From a virus, in the IMG/VR virus record IMGVR_UViG_3300024520_000299, positions 1 to 33,244 of that record: a stretch of 33,244 nucleotides of DNA; one strand, given 5' to 3'. The translations under genes and the position numbers were made by a program. The notes below the pieces were generated by a model. It saw only the letters and a list, made by a program, of their open reading frames with translations. It was not told the origin of the DNA and ran no database searches. Positions 6,812 through 12,231 of this stretch are shown here, one piece after another (position 1 is the first letter of the stretch; each line of letters starts with the position of its first letter).

Positions 6812-7052
6812 AAAGAAAGAAACAAGACTGGGAGATGGAAGGATGCCCGGAAAAGTATCAGTTGCTGGCTACAATGAAGCTCTCAATGATATAAACAAAT
6901 GGCTACCAACAGAAGATGAGATAGTAGATATATTGATAGGCGAGTACCCTGTACCATTAAATTCTGAACAAAAGAATATACGAGAAGTATGGTGCAAGAC
7001 ATTAGCCAAAGCAATAATGAAACGACTAGGGGGTGGGGATGGAGAAGCCTAG
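6798..7052 (+). CDS. Tandem paralogue A, WLPTE/LAKAIMKRLGG protein (84 aa)
   Basis: Soluble protein whose second half carries KWLPTEDEIVDIL and the C-terminal block TLAKAIMKRLGGGDG. The next gene repeats both blocks with a divergent middle, so these are tandem paralogues. The first half is basic and Gly-rich with no recognised motif. AAGGAGGATAGGG precedes the ATG. Its 3' end overlaps the paralogue start by 14 nt inside the repeated junction. Function unknown. Confidence 0.7.
   Translation: MEKPRKKETRLGDGRMPGKVSVAGYNEALNDINKWLPTEDEIVDILIGEYPVPLNSEQKNIREVWCKTLAKAIMKRLGGGDGEA
7003..7043 (+). repeat. 41-bp direct repeat, copy 1
   Basis: The 41 bases at 7003-7043 recur at 7235-7275 with a single mismatch (C against T). 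Each copy codes for the C-terminal end of one paralogue and contains the ribosome binding site and start of the following gene. It marks the duplication boundary of the tandem gene pair. Confidence 0.85.
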
Positions 7053-7278
7053 TATTACAGTTGTCGGGGATGACTTCGGTGAAGGGTATGATAGGGCTTG
7101 TGATCATTGGGAAGAATGGCTACCAACAGAAGAGGAGATAGAAGAAATATTACATGTATCAGGATTAGATGCTTTCCATGATTATGATGAGATGGGTAAG
7201 TCTGGAGATCACTGGAATAAATTTAGAAGAAAACTAGCCAAAGCAATAATGAAACGATTAGGGGGTGGGGATGGATAG
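7039..7278 (+). CDS. Tandem paralogue B, WLPTE/LAKAIMKRLGG protein (79 aa)
   Basis: Duplicate of the preceding gene: it shares the MEKP start, the WLPTEEEIEEIL block and the LAKAIMKRLGGGDG end. Its N-terminus is acidic where paralogue A is basic, so the copies have diverged outside the conserved ends. Start 7039 is used, with GGGGGTGGGG upstream; the GTG at 7033 lies within that site. It overlaps the next gene by 8 nt. Function unknown. Confidence 0.7.
   Translation: MEKPSITVVGDDFGEGYDRACDHWEEWLPTEEEIEEILHVSGLDAFHDYDEMGKSGDHWNKFRRKLAKAIMKRLGGGDG
7235..7275 (+). repeat. 41-bp direct repeat, copy 2
   Basis: Second copy of the repeat at 7003-7043, 232 bp downstream, with one mismatch. It covers the end of paralogue B and the ribosome binding site and start of the following small membrane-protein gene. 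Confidence 0.85.
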
Positions 7279-7477
7279 AACAATTCTTTTATTGGGTCTG
7301 ATATTTATCATATATGGCACACAGTCGGTTCGCAACAAAGAAAAGCATCGAATACGAGATAACAACAAGGCATTCAATGATCGCATCTTGGAACTTCGTC
7401 AGATAATAACAGACAAGGATATTACGTATAAAGCAAGAATTGAAGAGCTTATTTATATGAAGAATAAATATTTCTAA
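7271..7477 (+). CDS. Small single-TM protein (68 aa)
   Basis: Residues 4-16 form a short hydrophobic segment (TILLLGLIFIIYG) followed by a charged helical tail with coiled-coil-like spacing (RILELRQIITDKDITYKARIEELIYMK). Single membrane anchor with the tail probably in the cytoplasm. Its start and ribosome binding site come from the second copy of the 41-bp repeat. It ends the accessory sub-operon; a structured RNA candidate follows within 5 nt. Function unknown; nothing shows a holin or spanin pairing. Confidence 0.6.
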   Translation: MDRTILLLGLIFIIYGTQSVRNKEKHRIRDNNKAFNDRILELRQIITDKDITYKARIEELIYMKNKYF

Positions 7478-7481
7478 CACA

Positions 7482-7539
7482 GTCAGCAGGGGTTGGTTAC
7501 TCGACCACGCCTTTCCACATAGGGGCTGCCCTTGCTGGC
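7482..7539 (+). ncRNA. Three-way-junction RNA element without U-tract
   Basis: In a 153-nt gene-free gap, an 11-bp stem pairs 7482-7492 with 7529-7539 (two G-U). It encloses a GGUU/GACC hairpin (7495-7498 with 7503-7506, loop ACUC) and a CCUU/AGGG hairpin (7510-7513 with 7521-7524). The layout recalls leader 1 but no T-run follows, so it is not a standard terminator. It may be a processed RNA, a stabilising 3' end for the upstream operon, or a regulatory leader for the gene at 7631. No promoter was recognised. Confidence 0.5.
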
Positions 7540-7559
7540 AAAACAAAGGACAAACAAAA

Positions 7560-7579
7560 TGGCAATGTCGGCGTTGTCA
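7560..7579 (+). other. Hairpin with UCGG loop in the same gap
   Basis: An 8-bp stem (7560-7567 with 7572-7579, two wobbles) closes a TCGG loop, 20 nt after the three-way element. The rest of the gap carries two similar purine-rich stretches, AAAACAAAGGACAA and AAAACAAGGGACAA. The second leads into the GGGAGGG ribosome binding site of the next gene. Confidence 0.4.
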
Positions 7580-7630
7580 GTTGATTATAAATGAGTTAAG
7601 AGGGTCAAAACAAGGGACAAGGGAGGGCAA

Positions 7631-7834
7631 ATGAAATGGTACTTGATAATAGTGATTCTTGCATTAGCATGTCTAGTGTTCATGCTTGTACCAGATCCAC
7701 TAGAGTCGTATGAGAATCAAACAGATATTTACTGTACAAACTGTTATGGCTCAATAACAGTTTATAGCAATGTATACTGTGAACACTGCTTCAACAGTAA
7801 TGGGTATCAAAACTGTACAATGACACACACATAG
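7631..7834 (+). CDS. Membrane-anchored zinc-ribbon protein (67 aa)
   Basis: Residues 3-20 are a hydrophobic segment (WYLIIVILALACLVFMLV). A short soluble domain with CTNC and CEHC knuckles follows, plus one more cysteine near the end. The likely structure is a single-pass anchor bearing a four-Cys zinc ribbon. GGGAGGG lies 4-5 nt before the ATG. It is the first gene after the structured gap. If the Cys domain were exported, the cysteines could instead form disulfides; topology is undecided. Confidence 0.65.
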   Translation: MKWYLIIVILALACLVFMLVPDPLESYENQTDIYCTNCYGSITVYSNVYCEHCFNSNGYQNCTMTHT

Positions 7835-7847
7835 GAGATCTAAACAA

Positions 7848-8081
7848 ATGATTGAGGATATGGTTAAGAATAACGGACAAGGTGCATGTTGTTTATATTG
7901 GATGGAGCTAGATGTTAAGAACCGCTACATATACAAAGTTAAAGCATGTCCATTCTGTTTTAAGAAATTCGTACATGAGGACGGTAGTGAATTTGTGAGA
8001 GGGGAACTTTCTGGGAGAGAAAAAGCCATTGCAGAATTAGAAATAACTATAGACAGAATGAAATACACCAAGGGGGAGTGA
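7848..8081 (+). CDS. Small protein with CC and CxxC motifs (77 aa)
   Basis: ACCLYWMELDV near residue 13 and CPFCFKKFV near residue 34 give four cysteines that could bind one zinc. The C-terminal third is a charged helix (GREKAIAELEITIDRMK). AGGAGATC lies upstream of the ATG. The stop overlaps the next start (GTGATG). A common type of small phage protein without known function. Confidence 0.65.
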   Translation: MIEDMVKNNGQGACCLYWMELDVKNRYIYKVKACPFCFKKFVHEDGSEFVRGELSGREKAIAELEITIDRMKYTKGE

Positions 8082-8275
8082 TGTACTTTGAAGCATATAC
8101 CACAGGGGGTTGTTGGGTTAAGAAGATAGACTACGTTAAGGGTGGCTATATTAATTTATTCCTACCTGTAGCAAGATCACTACAAGCTGCAAACAAAATG
8201 AAAGCAAAAGATCACGAAAGAATAATGAAAGTTAAGATCAACATTGAGGCTAATGTGGTCAAGGAGGAGGAATGA
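8081..8275 (+). CDS. Small hypothetical protein (64 aa)
   Basis: Beta-like N-terminus (MYFEAYTTGGCWVKK) followed by a helical basic segment with an acidic end. No family recognised. The ATG at 8081 is preferred to the GTG at 8078, because GGGGGAG ends at 8077 and would leave no spacing for the GTG. It overlaps the following gene by 4 nt. Confidence 0.6.
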   Translation: MYFEAYTTGGCWVKKIDYVKGGYINLFLPVARSLQAANKMKAKDHERIMKVKINIEANVVKEEE

Positions 8276-8685
8276 GGATAGAAGATCAAGTAGTTAGCTT
8301 AGAACTAGCCAAAAAGATGAAAGAGCTTGGGTTTGAGCAGGAGAGTTTATGTTGGTGGAGCAAGCCTTGGGATATTAACTGTGCTTACACTGGGGATGAA
8401 TTAGAGATTATTGATAGTGATTGGCTTGAATATCACGACATGGAAAAAGCAGCTGTATATTCAGCCTACACAGTGGCAGAGCTGGGGGAGATGTTGCCAA
8501 AGGAAATCTTCATCGGGAAAAAATGCAATGCACTCTGTATAACCAAATACAAACCAAATAGTAGCATGTGGAATGTAAGTTATGTTTATGGAGGTTTTGG
8601 TGAATCCTTTAAAGATAAGAGCGAGGCCAATGCCAGGGCCAAGATGCTTATACACCTAAAGAAAAACAAGTTGGGGGTAGTATGA
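8272..8685 (+). CDS. Conserved-type phage hypothetical protein (137 aa)
   Basis: The pattern VVSLELAKKMKELGFEQESL at the start, YSAYTVAELGEMLP in the middle and a closing EANARAKMLIHLKKNKL helix match a widespread small phage protein of unknown function; the recognition is by eye. Soluble, no catalytic motif. GGAGGA precedes the ATG within the previous gene. It is the clearest family-like protein in this accessory stretch. Confidence 0.75.
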   Translation: MRIEDQVVSLELAKKMKELGFEQESLCWWSKPWDINCAYTGDELEIIDSDWLEYHDMEKAAVYSAYTVAELGEMLPKEIFIGKKCNALCITKYKPNSSMWNVSYVYGGFGESFKDKSEANARAKMLIHLKKNKLGVV

Positions 8686-8726
8686 CAACGGAAGATGCAT
8701 TAACGTGGTTCGATCGTAGAATATGA
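8682..8726 (+). CDS. 14-codon mini-ORF, probable remnant or coupler
   Basis: An ATGA overlap and a GGGGGTAG site open MTTEDALTWFDRRI, which stops at 8724-8726, again overlapping the next ATG as ATGA. The sequence resembles the beginning of small phage proteins that start MTxEEAxxWFxxRI, so it may be the stump of a truncated gene. The next gene lacks a clear ribosome binding site of its own, so translating this mini-ORF could deliver ribosomes to it. No independent function is claimed. Confidence 0.45.
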   Translation: MTTEDALTWFDRRI

Positions 8727-8956
8727 GAGATAGATCTTTACTAATACACATGGCTACTCAGTGCGGATGGTCAACAAGAAGGATAGCGGCAGCTCTTAAA
8801 ACAAACCCATCAAAGATTTGGAGAGTACAGCAAGCACTAGAGAAAAAAGATCCCAGCGAGATAGTTGGACAGATATTCTATGGAAGAAAGACTGGTGATG
8901 CCTATGACTGCCAGTGTGTTTTGTATGATGATGATGTTTGTTATAAGGGGGTGTGA
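8723..8956 (+). CDS. Small helix-turn-helix protein (77 aa)
   Basis: Residues 5-40 look like a resolvase/sigma-like HTH: MATQCGWSTRRIAAAL followed by the recognition helix TNPSKIWRVQQALEKK. The C-terminal half has a CQC pair and an acidic DDD run. It is probably a DNA-binding accessory protein or local regulator. No Shine-Dalgarno is evident, so expression likely depends on coupling to the mini-ORF upstream. An overlapping longer frame from 8865 was rejected. Confidence 0.6.
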   Translation: MRDRSLLIHMATQCGWSTRRIAAALKTNPSKIWRVQQALEKKDPSEIVGQIFYGRKTGDAYDCQCVLYDDDVCYKGV

Positions 8957-8957
8957 T

Positions 8958-9257
8958 GTGAGTGAGGAAAAGACATTGAAAGAGCAGTTGAAGGATTTGG
9001 GATATACAAGAGAGATTGATAAAAATGGATCATATGATGTTTGGAATTTAATAGGTTACATGAAAGTTGACTACAACTTACACAGGATCAGTGGTCAATT
9101 AATTGCTGCTACAAAACACTCTCCACAATTGGAAGAGAATATGTTGGGGTGGAGCAAGCTTCTACTCAGCATCTGGGAAAGCATTTCATGTGAGGTCTAC
9201 AGGTATGCGTCTGAAAGATTTGAAGAAAAACTAGCAGAGTTTACTCATAGGAGATGA
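8958..9257 (+). CDS. Hypothetical protein with GTG start (99 aa)
   Basis: The frame is open from 8865, but AAGGGGG (8945-8951) lies 6 nt before a GTG at 8958, so that GTG is taken as the start; the upstream part would overlap the HTH gene by 92 nt. The product is soluble and helical, starting SEEKTLKEQLKDLGY, with no known motif. One base separates its stop from the next gene. Confidence 0.65.
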   Translation: MSEEKTLKEQLKDLGYTREIDKNGSYDVWNLIGYMKVDYNLHRISGQLIAATKHSPQLEENMLGWSKLLLSIWESISCEVYRYASERFEEKLAEFTHRR

Positions 9258-9258
9258 T

Positions 9259-9636
9259 ATGGACAAAAGCAAAGAATACATAGCCATGTGTGAGAAAGCT
9301 ACTGAGATACAGGAACAGCGACCTCATTTGATTGGGGATTTCCGCTTTGATACAGTTTTAGAGAAAATACAAGTCCTTCAAGAGAATTCAGACATGGACG
9401 ATCAAGAAACTTTCATCTGGCTACCCAGACAAGATCAGTTATATGCGCTGGTGAAAAATGTGGAATGGTTTGAGGTAATGTTTCGTTTTTATGATTGGCT
9501 CTCAGATAGGCTTGATTCCGTTAAGTGGTTCTCTCGTGGCTGTGCGGGAGTTGATTCAAAGGAACAACTATTATTGACCTTTGTGATGGATGAGGAATAC
9601 AACAAAACATGGAACGGGAAGGACTGGGAGGAATAA
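9259..9636 (+). CDS. Conserved-type phage hypothetical protein (125 aa)
   Basis: EYIAMCEKATEIQEQ at the start, FIWLPRQDQLYALV in the middle and EQLLLTFVMDEEYNKTWNGKDW at the end fit a common small phage family recognised by its WLPRQDQL and FVMxExYxKxWxGxxW signatures. The function of that family is not known. Soluble. GGAGATGAT precedes the ATG. It overlaps the next start by one base. Confidence 0.75.
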   Translation: MDKSKEYIAMCEKATEIQEQRPHLIGDFRFDTVLEKIQVLQENSDMDDQETFIWLPRQDQLYALVKNVEWFEVMFRFYDWLSDRLDSVKWFSRGCAGVDSKEQLLLTFVMDEEYNKTWNGKDWEE

Positions 9637-9815
9637 TGGAAAATAGAATAGAAAAGTATTTCTTTAATGAAGAAGATAAAAAGAAATTAATGGCAGTAGC
9701 TGATGCACTAGTAGTCACTATGAATGCTATCAGTAAAGTGTTAGATAACCAGATGGACATCTATAAACGATTTATCAAGCTGGAGGAGGATAAGATAAGT
9801 GAAAAAAATAGTTAG
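9636..9815 (+). CDS. Small helical protein (59 aa)
   Basis: Start 9636 overlaps the previous TAA as TAATG with GGGAGGA upstream; the longer frame from 9609 would lie inside the previous gene. The product is almost entirely helical and may form a coiled coil (FNEEDKKKLMAVADALVVTM and onward). No motif recognised. It overlaps the next gene by 17 nt. Confidence 0.6.
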   Translation: MENRIEKYFFNEEDKKKLMAVADALVVTMNAISKVLDNQMDIYKRFIKLEEDKISEKNS

Positions 9816-10110
9816 CATATTGCTGTTCTTAGTGTGTGTGAATGGGTATGGAGATGAAGATAGATTGCCTCATGGACATGGAGAGGGGAGTTTAATTACG
9901 ATCAAAACGCTATATGGGGTTGAGGTTGTAGATCAAAGTGGTGAATGGATAGACCCCTATTGGTGTGGATGTGAGGACTTACCTGAAAAAGAATGGCAAG
10001 ACTACGACCATCATGAGGTTACAGTAAATAGATATATTCGGACGGAGGGCTTAGAATACTGTCACAAGAACAAGAAATACAGGAAGGTGAACTATGAGCA
10101 GGTTGATTAA
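9799..10110 (+). CDS. Exported small protein with signal peptide (103 aa)
   Basis: A GTG start with GGAGGA 8 nt upstream gives a classical signal peptide: basic KK, hydrophobic core IVSILLFLVCVNGYG, then a polar acidic mature part DEDRLPHGHG. The mature protein is beta-like, with three cysteines (CGC and a later C) that could form a disulfide after export. No family recognised. Early-region phage proteins sent across the membrane sometimes alter the cell envelope or block superinfection, but no evidence for that is visible here. Confidence 0.65.
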   Translation: MKKIVSILLFLVCVNGYGDEDRLPHGHGEGSLITIKTLYGVEVVDQSGEWIDPYWCGCEDLPEKEWQDYDHHEVTVNRYIRTEGLEYCHKNKKYRKVNYEQVD

Positions 10111-10567
10111 GTTTAGAGCTTGGGATAAAGTAAACAATAAGTTTTTTGAGAACATTTACGAAGCGTATAATGGGAACTTACAGGAGCTGGTGATTAATCT
10201 AGATGGAGCTATAGGTATTCGAGATACTAAAGGCTTAGACTGCTTGAGAGCGGATGACTTTATTCTCGAACAGTGGACAGGCCTACACGATAAGCATGGT
10301 AAGGAGATCTATGAAGGGGATATTTTAGAACTAGTGACAAGTGACTATAAGGGCGGGCTATTCAAAATTATATATTCCGCTGATGGGTATAATAGTGGTT
10401 TTGCCTTGTTGTGCATTAAGCCAAGTAAGTACGAAGAAAAGGATAAAGCACTTTGCGAACATATGAAAGCATATCCTAATCATATGATATGCTCATCTTG
10501 TTATAAAATCATAGGAAACATACACCAACATAGTCATCTACTTGATAAGGAGGATACATGTACTTAA
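10094..10567 (+). CDS. YopX-domain phage protein (157 aa)
   Basis: IKFRAWD at residues 5-11 and WTGLHDKHGKEIYEGDI at 61-77 are the hallmark blocks of the YopX family, a beta-rich domain found in many phages and prophages; its biochemical role is not established. The usual C-terminal segment is extended here with a Cys/His region (CEHMKAYPNHMICSSC) that could hold a metal. GAAGGTGAACT precedes the ATG, and it overlaps the exported-protein gene by 17 nt. Confidence 0.85.
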   Translation: MSRLIKFRAWDKVNNKFFENIYEAYNGNLQELVINLDGAIGIRDTKGLDCLRADDFILEQWTGLHDKHGKEIYEGDILELVTSDYKGGLFKIIYSADGYNSGFALLCIKPSKYEEKDKALCEHMKAYPNHMICSSCYKIIGNIHQHSHLLDKEDTCT

Positions 10568-10725
10568 TCGGCTGCATATTCTCTTATGGACTTTTTATAT
10601 CTCATAGTGATGAATTTAAAAACATGCCCTGGTGGAAGCAGGCATACACTCTTATAGCTTGGCCTCTATGGTTGGGAATTGTTATAGGCCTTACCATTAA
10701 GACACTACTTGATAAGGAGGAATGA
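10558..10725 (+). CDS. Small membrane protein (55 aa)
   Basis: An ATG with AAGGAGG 5 nt upstream opens 55 codons inside the end of the YopX gene. There are two hydrophobic stretches: residues 2-14 (YLIGCIFSYGLFI) and about 31-48 (TLIAWPLWLGIVIGLTI), separated by a polar, Trp-containing loop. A two-helix membrane protein is likely. Such small two-TM proteins can be holins, but location in an accessory block away from any endolysin gives no support for that here. Confidence 0.6.
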   Translation: MYLIGCIFSYGLFISHSDEFKNMPWWKQAYTLIAWPLWLGIVIGLTIKTLLDKEE

Positions 10726-11054
10726 TGAGTTTAGGATCACAGATAGGAAGCAGTAGAACCAGGCAAATGTATAGATATTGGGATCCAGATGAACCTGTGG
10801 AGCTTGACCGTAAAAGCATGTGTACCTTTATTCTAACTAGGAAGTATTCTGCTGGTTTTGCACTTGTTCGATATAAAGCTAAGTATTTTGATGATGTAGG
10901 AACTGTCTTTCGATTAGACGCAAGGTCAATTAAACATTGGGGGATACGAATTGAGATCATTGAAAACCAGTACAATAAGGCATCTAAAACTGCTTATCAA
11001 CAAAGCGTTCTATGTCCAACTTGTGGGCATTCATACTACCCGAAGGAGGAATAA
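10725..11054 (+). CDS. Hypothetical protein with C-terminal CPxC (109 aa)
   Basis: Soluble, basic protein ending in VLCPTCGHSYYPKEE, a half zinc knuckle. ATG 10725 is used over the tandem ATG at 10722 because it leaves 4 nt after AAGGAGG. No known family. The single CxxC and terminal His could bind metal as a dimer. It overlaps both neighbours by one base. Confidence 0.65.
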   Translation: MSLGSQIGSSRTRQMYRYWDPDEPVELDRKSMCTFILTRKYSAGFALVRYKAKYFDDVGTVFRLDARSIKHWGIRIEIIENQYNKASKTAYQQSVLCPTCGHSYYPKEE

Positions 11055-11245
11055 TGCCAATTAAAGACAAGACTTTACTAAGATATGAAATAGGCAAGAC
11101 AATTTTAGAGAGTAAACTATTTAAACGTACACTCCCAGTGGATCGCAGCTTGCATGATGTAGACATGGATTTCCCAGGTAAAGAATTCGACAAGCTAGTA
11201 GATGCTCTACACAAGTTGATGAAGAAGGAGGAGGAATGTTCGTAA
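11054..11245 (+). CDS. Small hypothetical protein (63 aa)
   Basis: Start set by GGAGGAATAATG at the end of the previous gene; the frame is also open from 11012 but that part overlaps the previous coding sequence. Helical, with an acidic C-terminus. No recognised motif. Confidence 0.6.
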   Translation: MPIKDKTLLRYEIGKTILESKLFKRTLPVDRSLHDVDMDFPGKEFDKLVDALHKLMKKEEECS

Positions 11246-11361
11246 ATAAAGAATGGAAAAAAAATGTAGAGAATCTTCTCTTTGAAATGGCACAAAAGAT
11301 TATGCAGTTAGAAGAAATACTGGATGGTCATACTAGTGCAAAAGAACCAGAGGATAAATAA
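11236..11361 (+). CDS. Very small helical protein (41 aa)
   Basis: GGAGGAGGA directly precedes an ATG that opens 41 codons and overlaps the previous gene by 10 nt. The product is one amphipathic helix with heptad-like hydrophobics (NVENLLFEMAQKIMQLEEIL) and a polar tail. A small coiled-coil protein is plausible. It is the last gene before the large structured RNA candidate. Confidence 0.55.
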   Translation: MFVNKEWKKNVENLLFEMAQKIMQLEEILDGHTSAKEPEDK

Positions 11362-11365
11362 AACA

Positions 11366-11486
11366 AGGGGCAGAGGCGTGGTAGCCTGACAGCTAAACCT
11401 GAGTAGGTGATAACTTGGGGTGAAAGCCAAGGGGTGCAAGTCCTTAATTATCTTAATATGCTGTTGCAGACCAACTGCCTGCCCCT
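11366..11486 (+). ncRNA. Large multibranched RNA candidate (121 nt)
   Basis: In the gene-free gap 11362-11501 an 8-bp closing stem pairs 11366-11373 (AGGGGCAG) with 11479-11486 (CTGCCCCT). Inside are hairpin AGGC/GCCT (11374-11377 with 11384-11387) and a longer arm, GATAA/TTATC (11409-11413 with 11448-11452), topped by CTTGG/CCAAG (11414-11418 with 11427-11431). Two similar segments, GGGGTGAAAGCC (11417) and GGGGTGCAAGTCC (11431), occur within that arm. There is no terminal T-run, promoter or open frame of note. It may be a riboswitch-like leader for the gene at 11502 or a free-standing phage RNA; no known class was matched. Confidence 0.55.
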
Positions 11487-11501
11487 ACAATAGGAGGATG
11501 T

Positions 11502-11678
11502 ATGAAGAAGATAATAACTCAATCAGAAATATTACACATGAGCAACAACGCAAGAAGAATGCTAGCTCTAGAAATAGCCACACAGACGCACAGAACAGCC
11601 CTGTGCTGGACGCAAATGGATAAACAAGATAAAAGTATGTTAATGGACTTTATGTCCGTAGCTTTGGAGGTGAAATAA
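11502..11678 (+). CDS. Small helical protein (58 aa)
   Basis: GGAGG (11493-11497) lies 4 nt before ATG 11502, and the stop shares a base with the next start (TAATG), which supports this frame over the overlapping one through 11420-11623. The product is helical (ILHMSNNARRMLALEIATQT) and methionine-rich. No family recognised. It directly follows the large RNA candidate and may be controlled by it. Confidence 0.6.
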   Translation: MKKIITQSEILHMSNNARRMLALEIATQTHRTALCWTQMDKQDKSMLMDFMSVALEVK

Positions 11679-11902
11679 TGAAAAGGAATTTTAAAGATAA
11701 AAGACTTCCGCAAGGCATCACTATATACCTTAATAATTTTGAAGAATACGTTGCCATAGAATTTGATAGAGTGGCACAGATTTGTAATACGAATGTTCGT
11801 ATGGGTAGAACTATTAATGAAGCTGTTGAGAATTATGTAGATGCTTTAACAAACAAACGAGGTGAAGTGTGTGAATACTCAACGAAGGGGACGGGATTAT
11901 GA
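11678..11902 (+). CDS. Small hypothetical protein (74 aa)
   Basis: Mixed alpha/beta protein with a basic N-terminus and a central helix (AVENYVDALTNKRGE). GGAGGTGAAATAATG gives the start. No recognised motif. The end overlaps the next gene by 4 nt. Confidence 0.6.
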   Translation: MKRNFKDKRLPQGITIYLNNFEEYVAIEFDRVAQICNTNVRMGRTINEAVENYVDALTNKRGEVCEYSTKGTGL

Positions 11903-12111
11903 ACGGTGCAGAATTTGGAAAATGTGATATTTGTGGAAAAGATAAAAACATAAGAAGAACATATTATGCATATTGTGGTGGGTGTATCAATCATGCTGTA
12001 TCACCAAACCTAGGACTTGCAACAACTAGACAATTACTATTGGAGATTACAGCAAGAATTGAAGTTGACGGAAACTTAGACTATAGGACAGTAGCCCAAG
12101 GAAACAATTAA
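11899..12111 (+). CDS. Zinc-knuckle protein (70 aa)
   Basis: CDICGKDKNI near residue 9 and CGGCINH near residue 26 make a four-Cys zinc ribbon in the first half; the second half is helical (TRQLLLEITARIE). Start after AAGGGGACGGG. This is the last of the small accessory genes before the methyltransferase. Confidence 0.65.
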   Translation: MNGAEFGKCDICGKDKNIRRTYYAYCGGCINHAVSPNLGLATTRQLLLEITARIEVDGNLDYRTVAQGNN

Positions 12112-12159
12112 TTGCATTACTAATAGAAGTATTCTAAGAATCAGACGCAAGTGCAACAG

Positions 12160-12225
12160 CCTCTCTACTGCAAACCAACCACTTAACTACACTTTGTGCA
12201 ACACTATCCCTTATAGGTAGAGGGG
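12160..12225 (+). promoter_or_regulatory. Hairpin sequestering the methyltransferase ribosome binding site
   Basis: CCTCTCTAC (12160-12168) can pair over 9 bp with GTAGAGGGG (12217-12225), which contains the GAGGGG Shine-Dalgarno located 6 nt before the methyltransferase ATG. The 48-nt loop has a further TGCA/TGCA pairing (12169-12172 with 12197-12200). When formed, the hairpin would hide the ribosome binding site. The gene-free stretch 12112-12231 holds a TTGCATTA (12112-12119) like the -35 region at 103, but no convincing -10. Confidence 0.55.
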
Positions 12226-12231
12226 TATTGT

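Noticed and set aside
7559-7594. Eleven-codon ORF in the gap before 7631
   Set aside because: It has no convincing ribosome binding site, lies across a hairpin and has no recognisable sequence.
8865-8957. Upstream extension of the gene at 8958 (31 more residues)
   Set aside because: It overlaps the HTH gene, has a methionine run typical of a shadow frame, and AAGGGGG is placed for the GTG at 8958.
10558-10725. Holin assignment for the two-TM 55-residue protein
   Set aside because: No endolysin or spanin gene is near, and it is embedded in the early accessory operon. Membrane topology alone is not enough.
11431-11443. GGGGTGCAAGTCC resembling part of a cobalamin riboswitch core
   Set aside because: The other conserved elements, including the B12 box and the following CCCGC-type segment, could not be found in the right order, and the downstream gene shows no link to cobalamin.
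11420-11623. ORF of 67 codons crossing the structured RNA at 11366-11486
   Set aside because: Its start lies inside the stem region with no ribosome binding site. The 58-codon frame at 11502 has GGAGG at good spacing and joins the next gene by TAATG.
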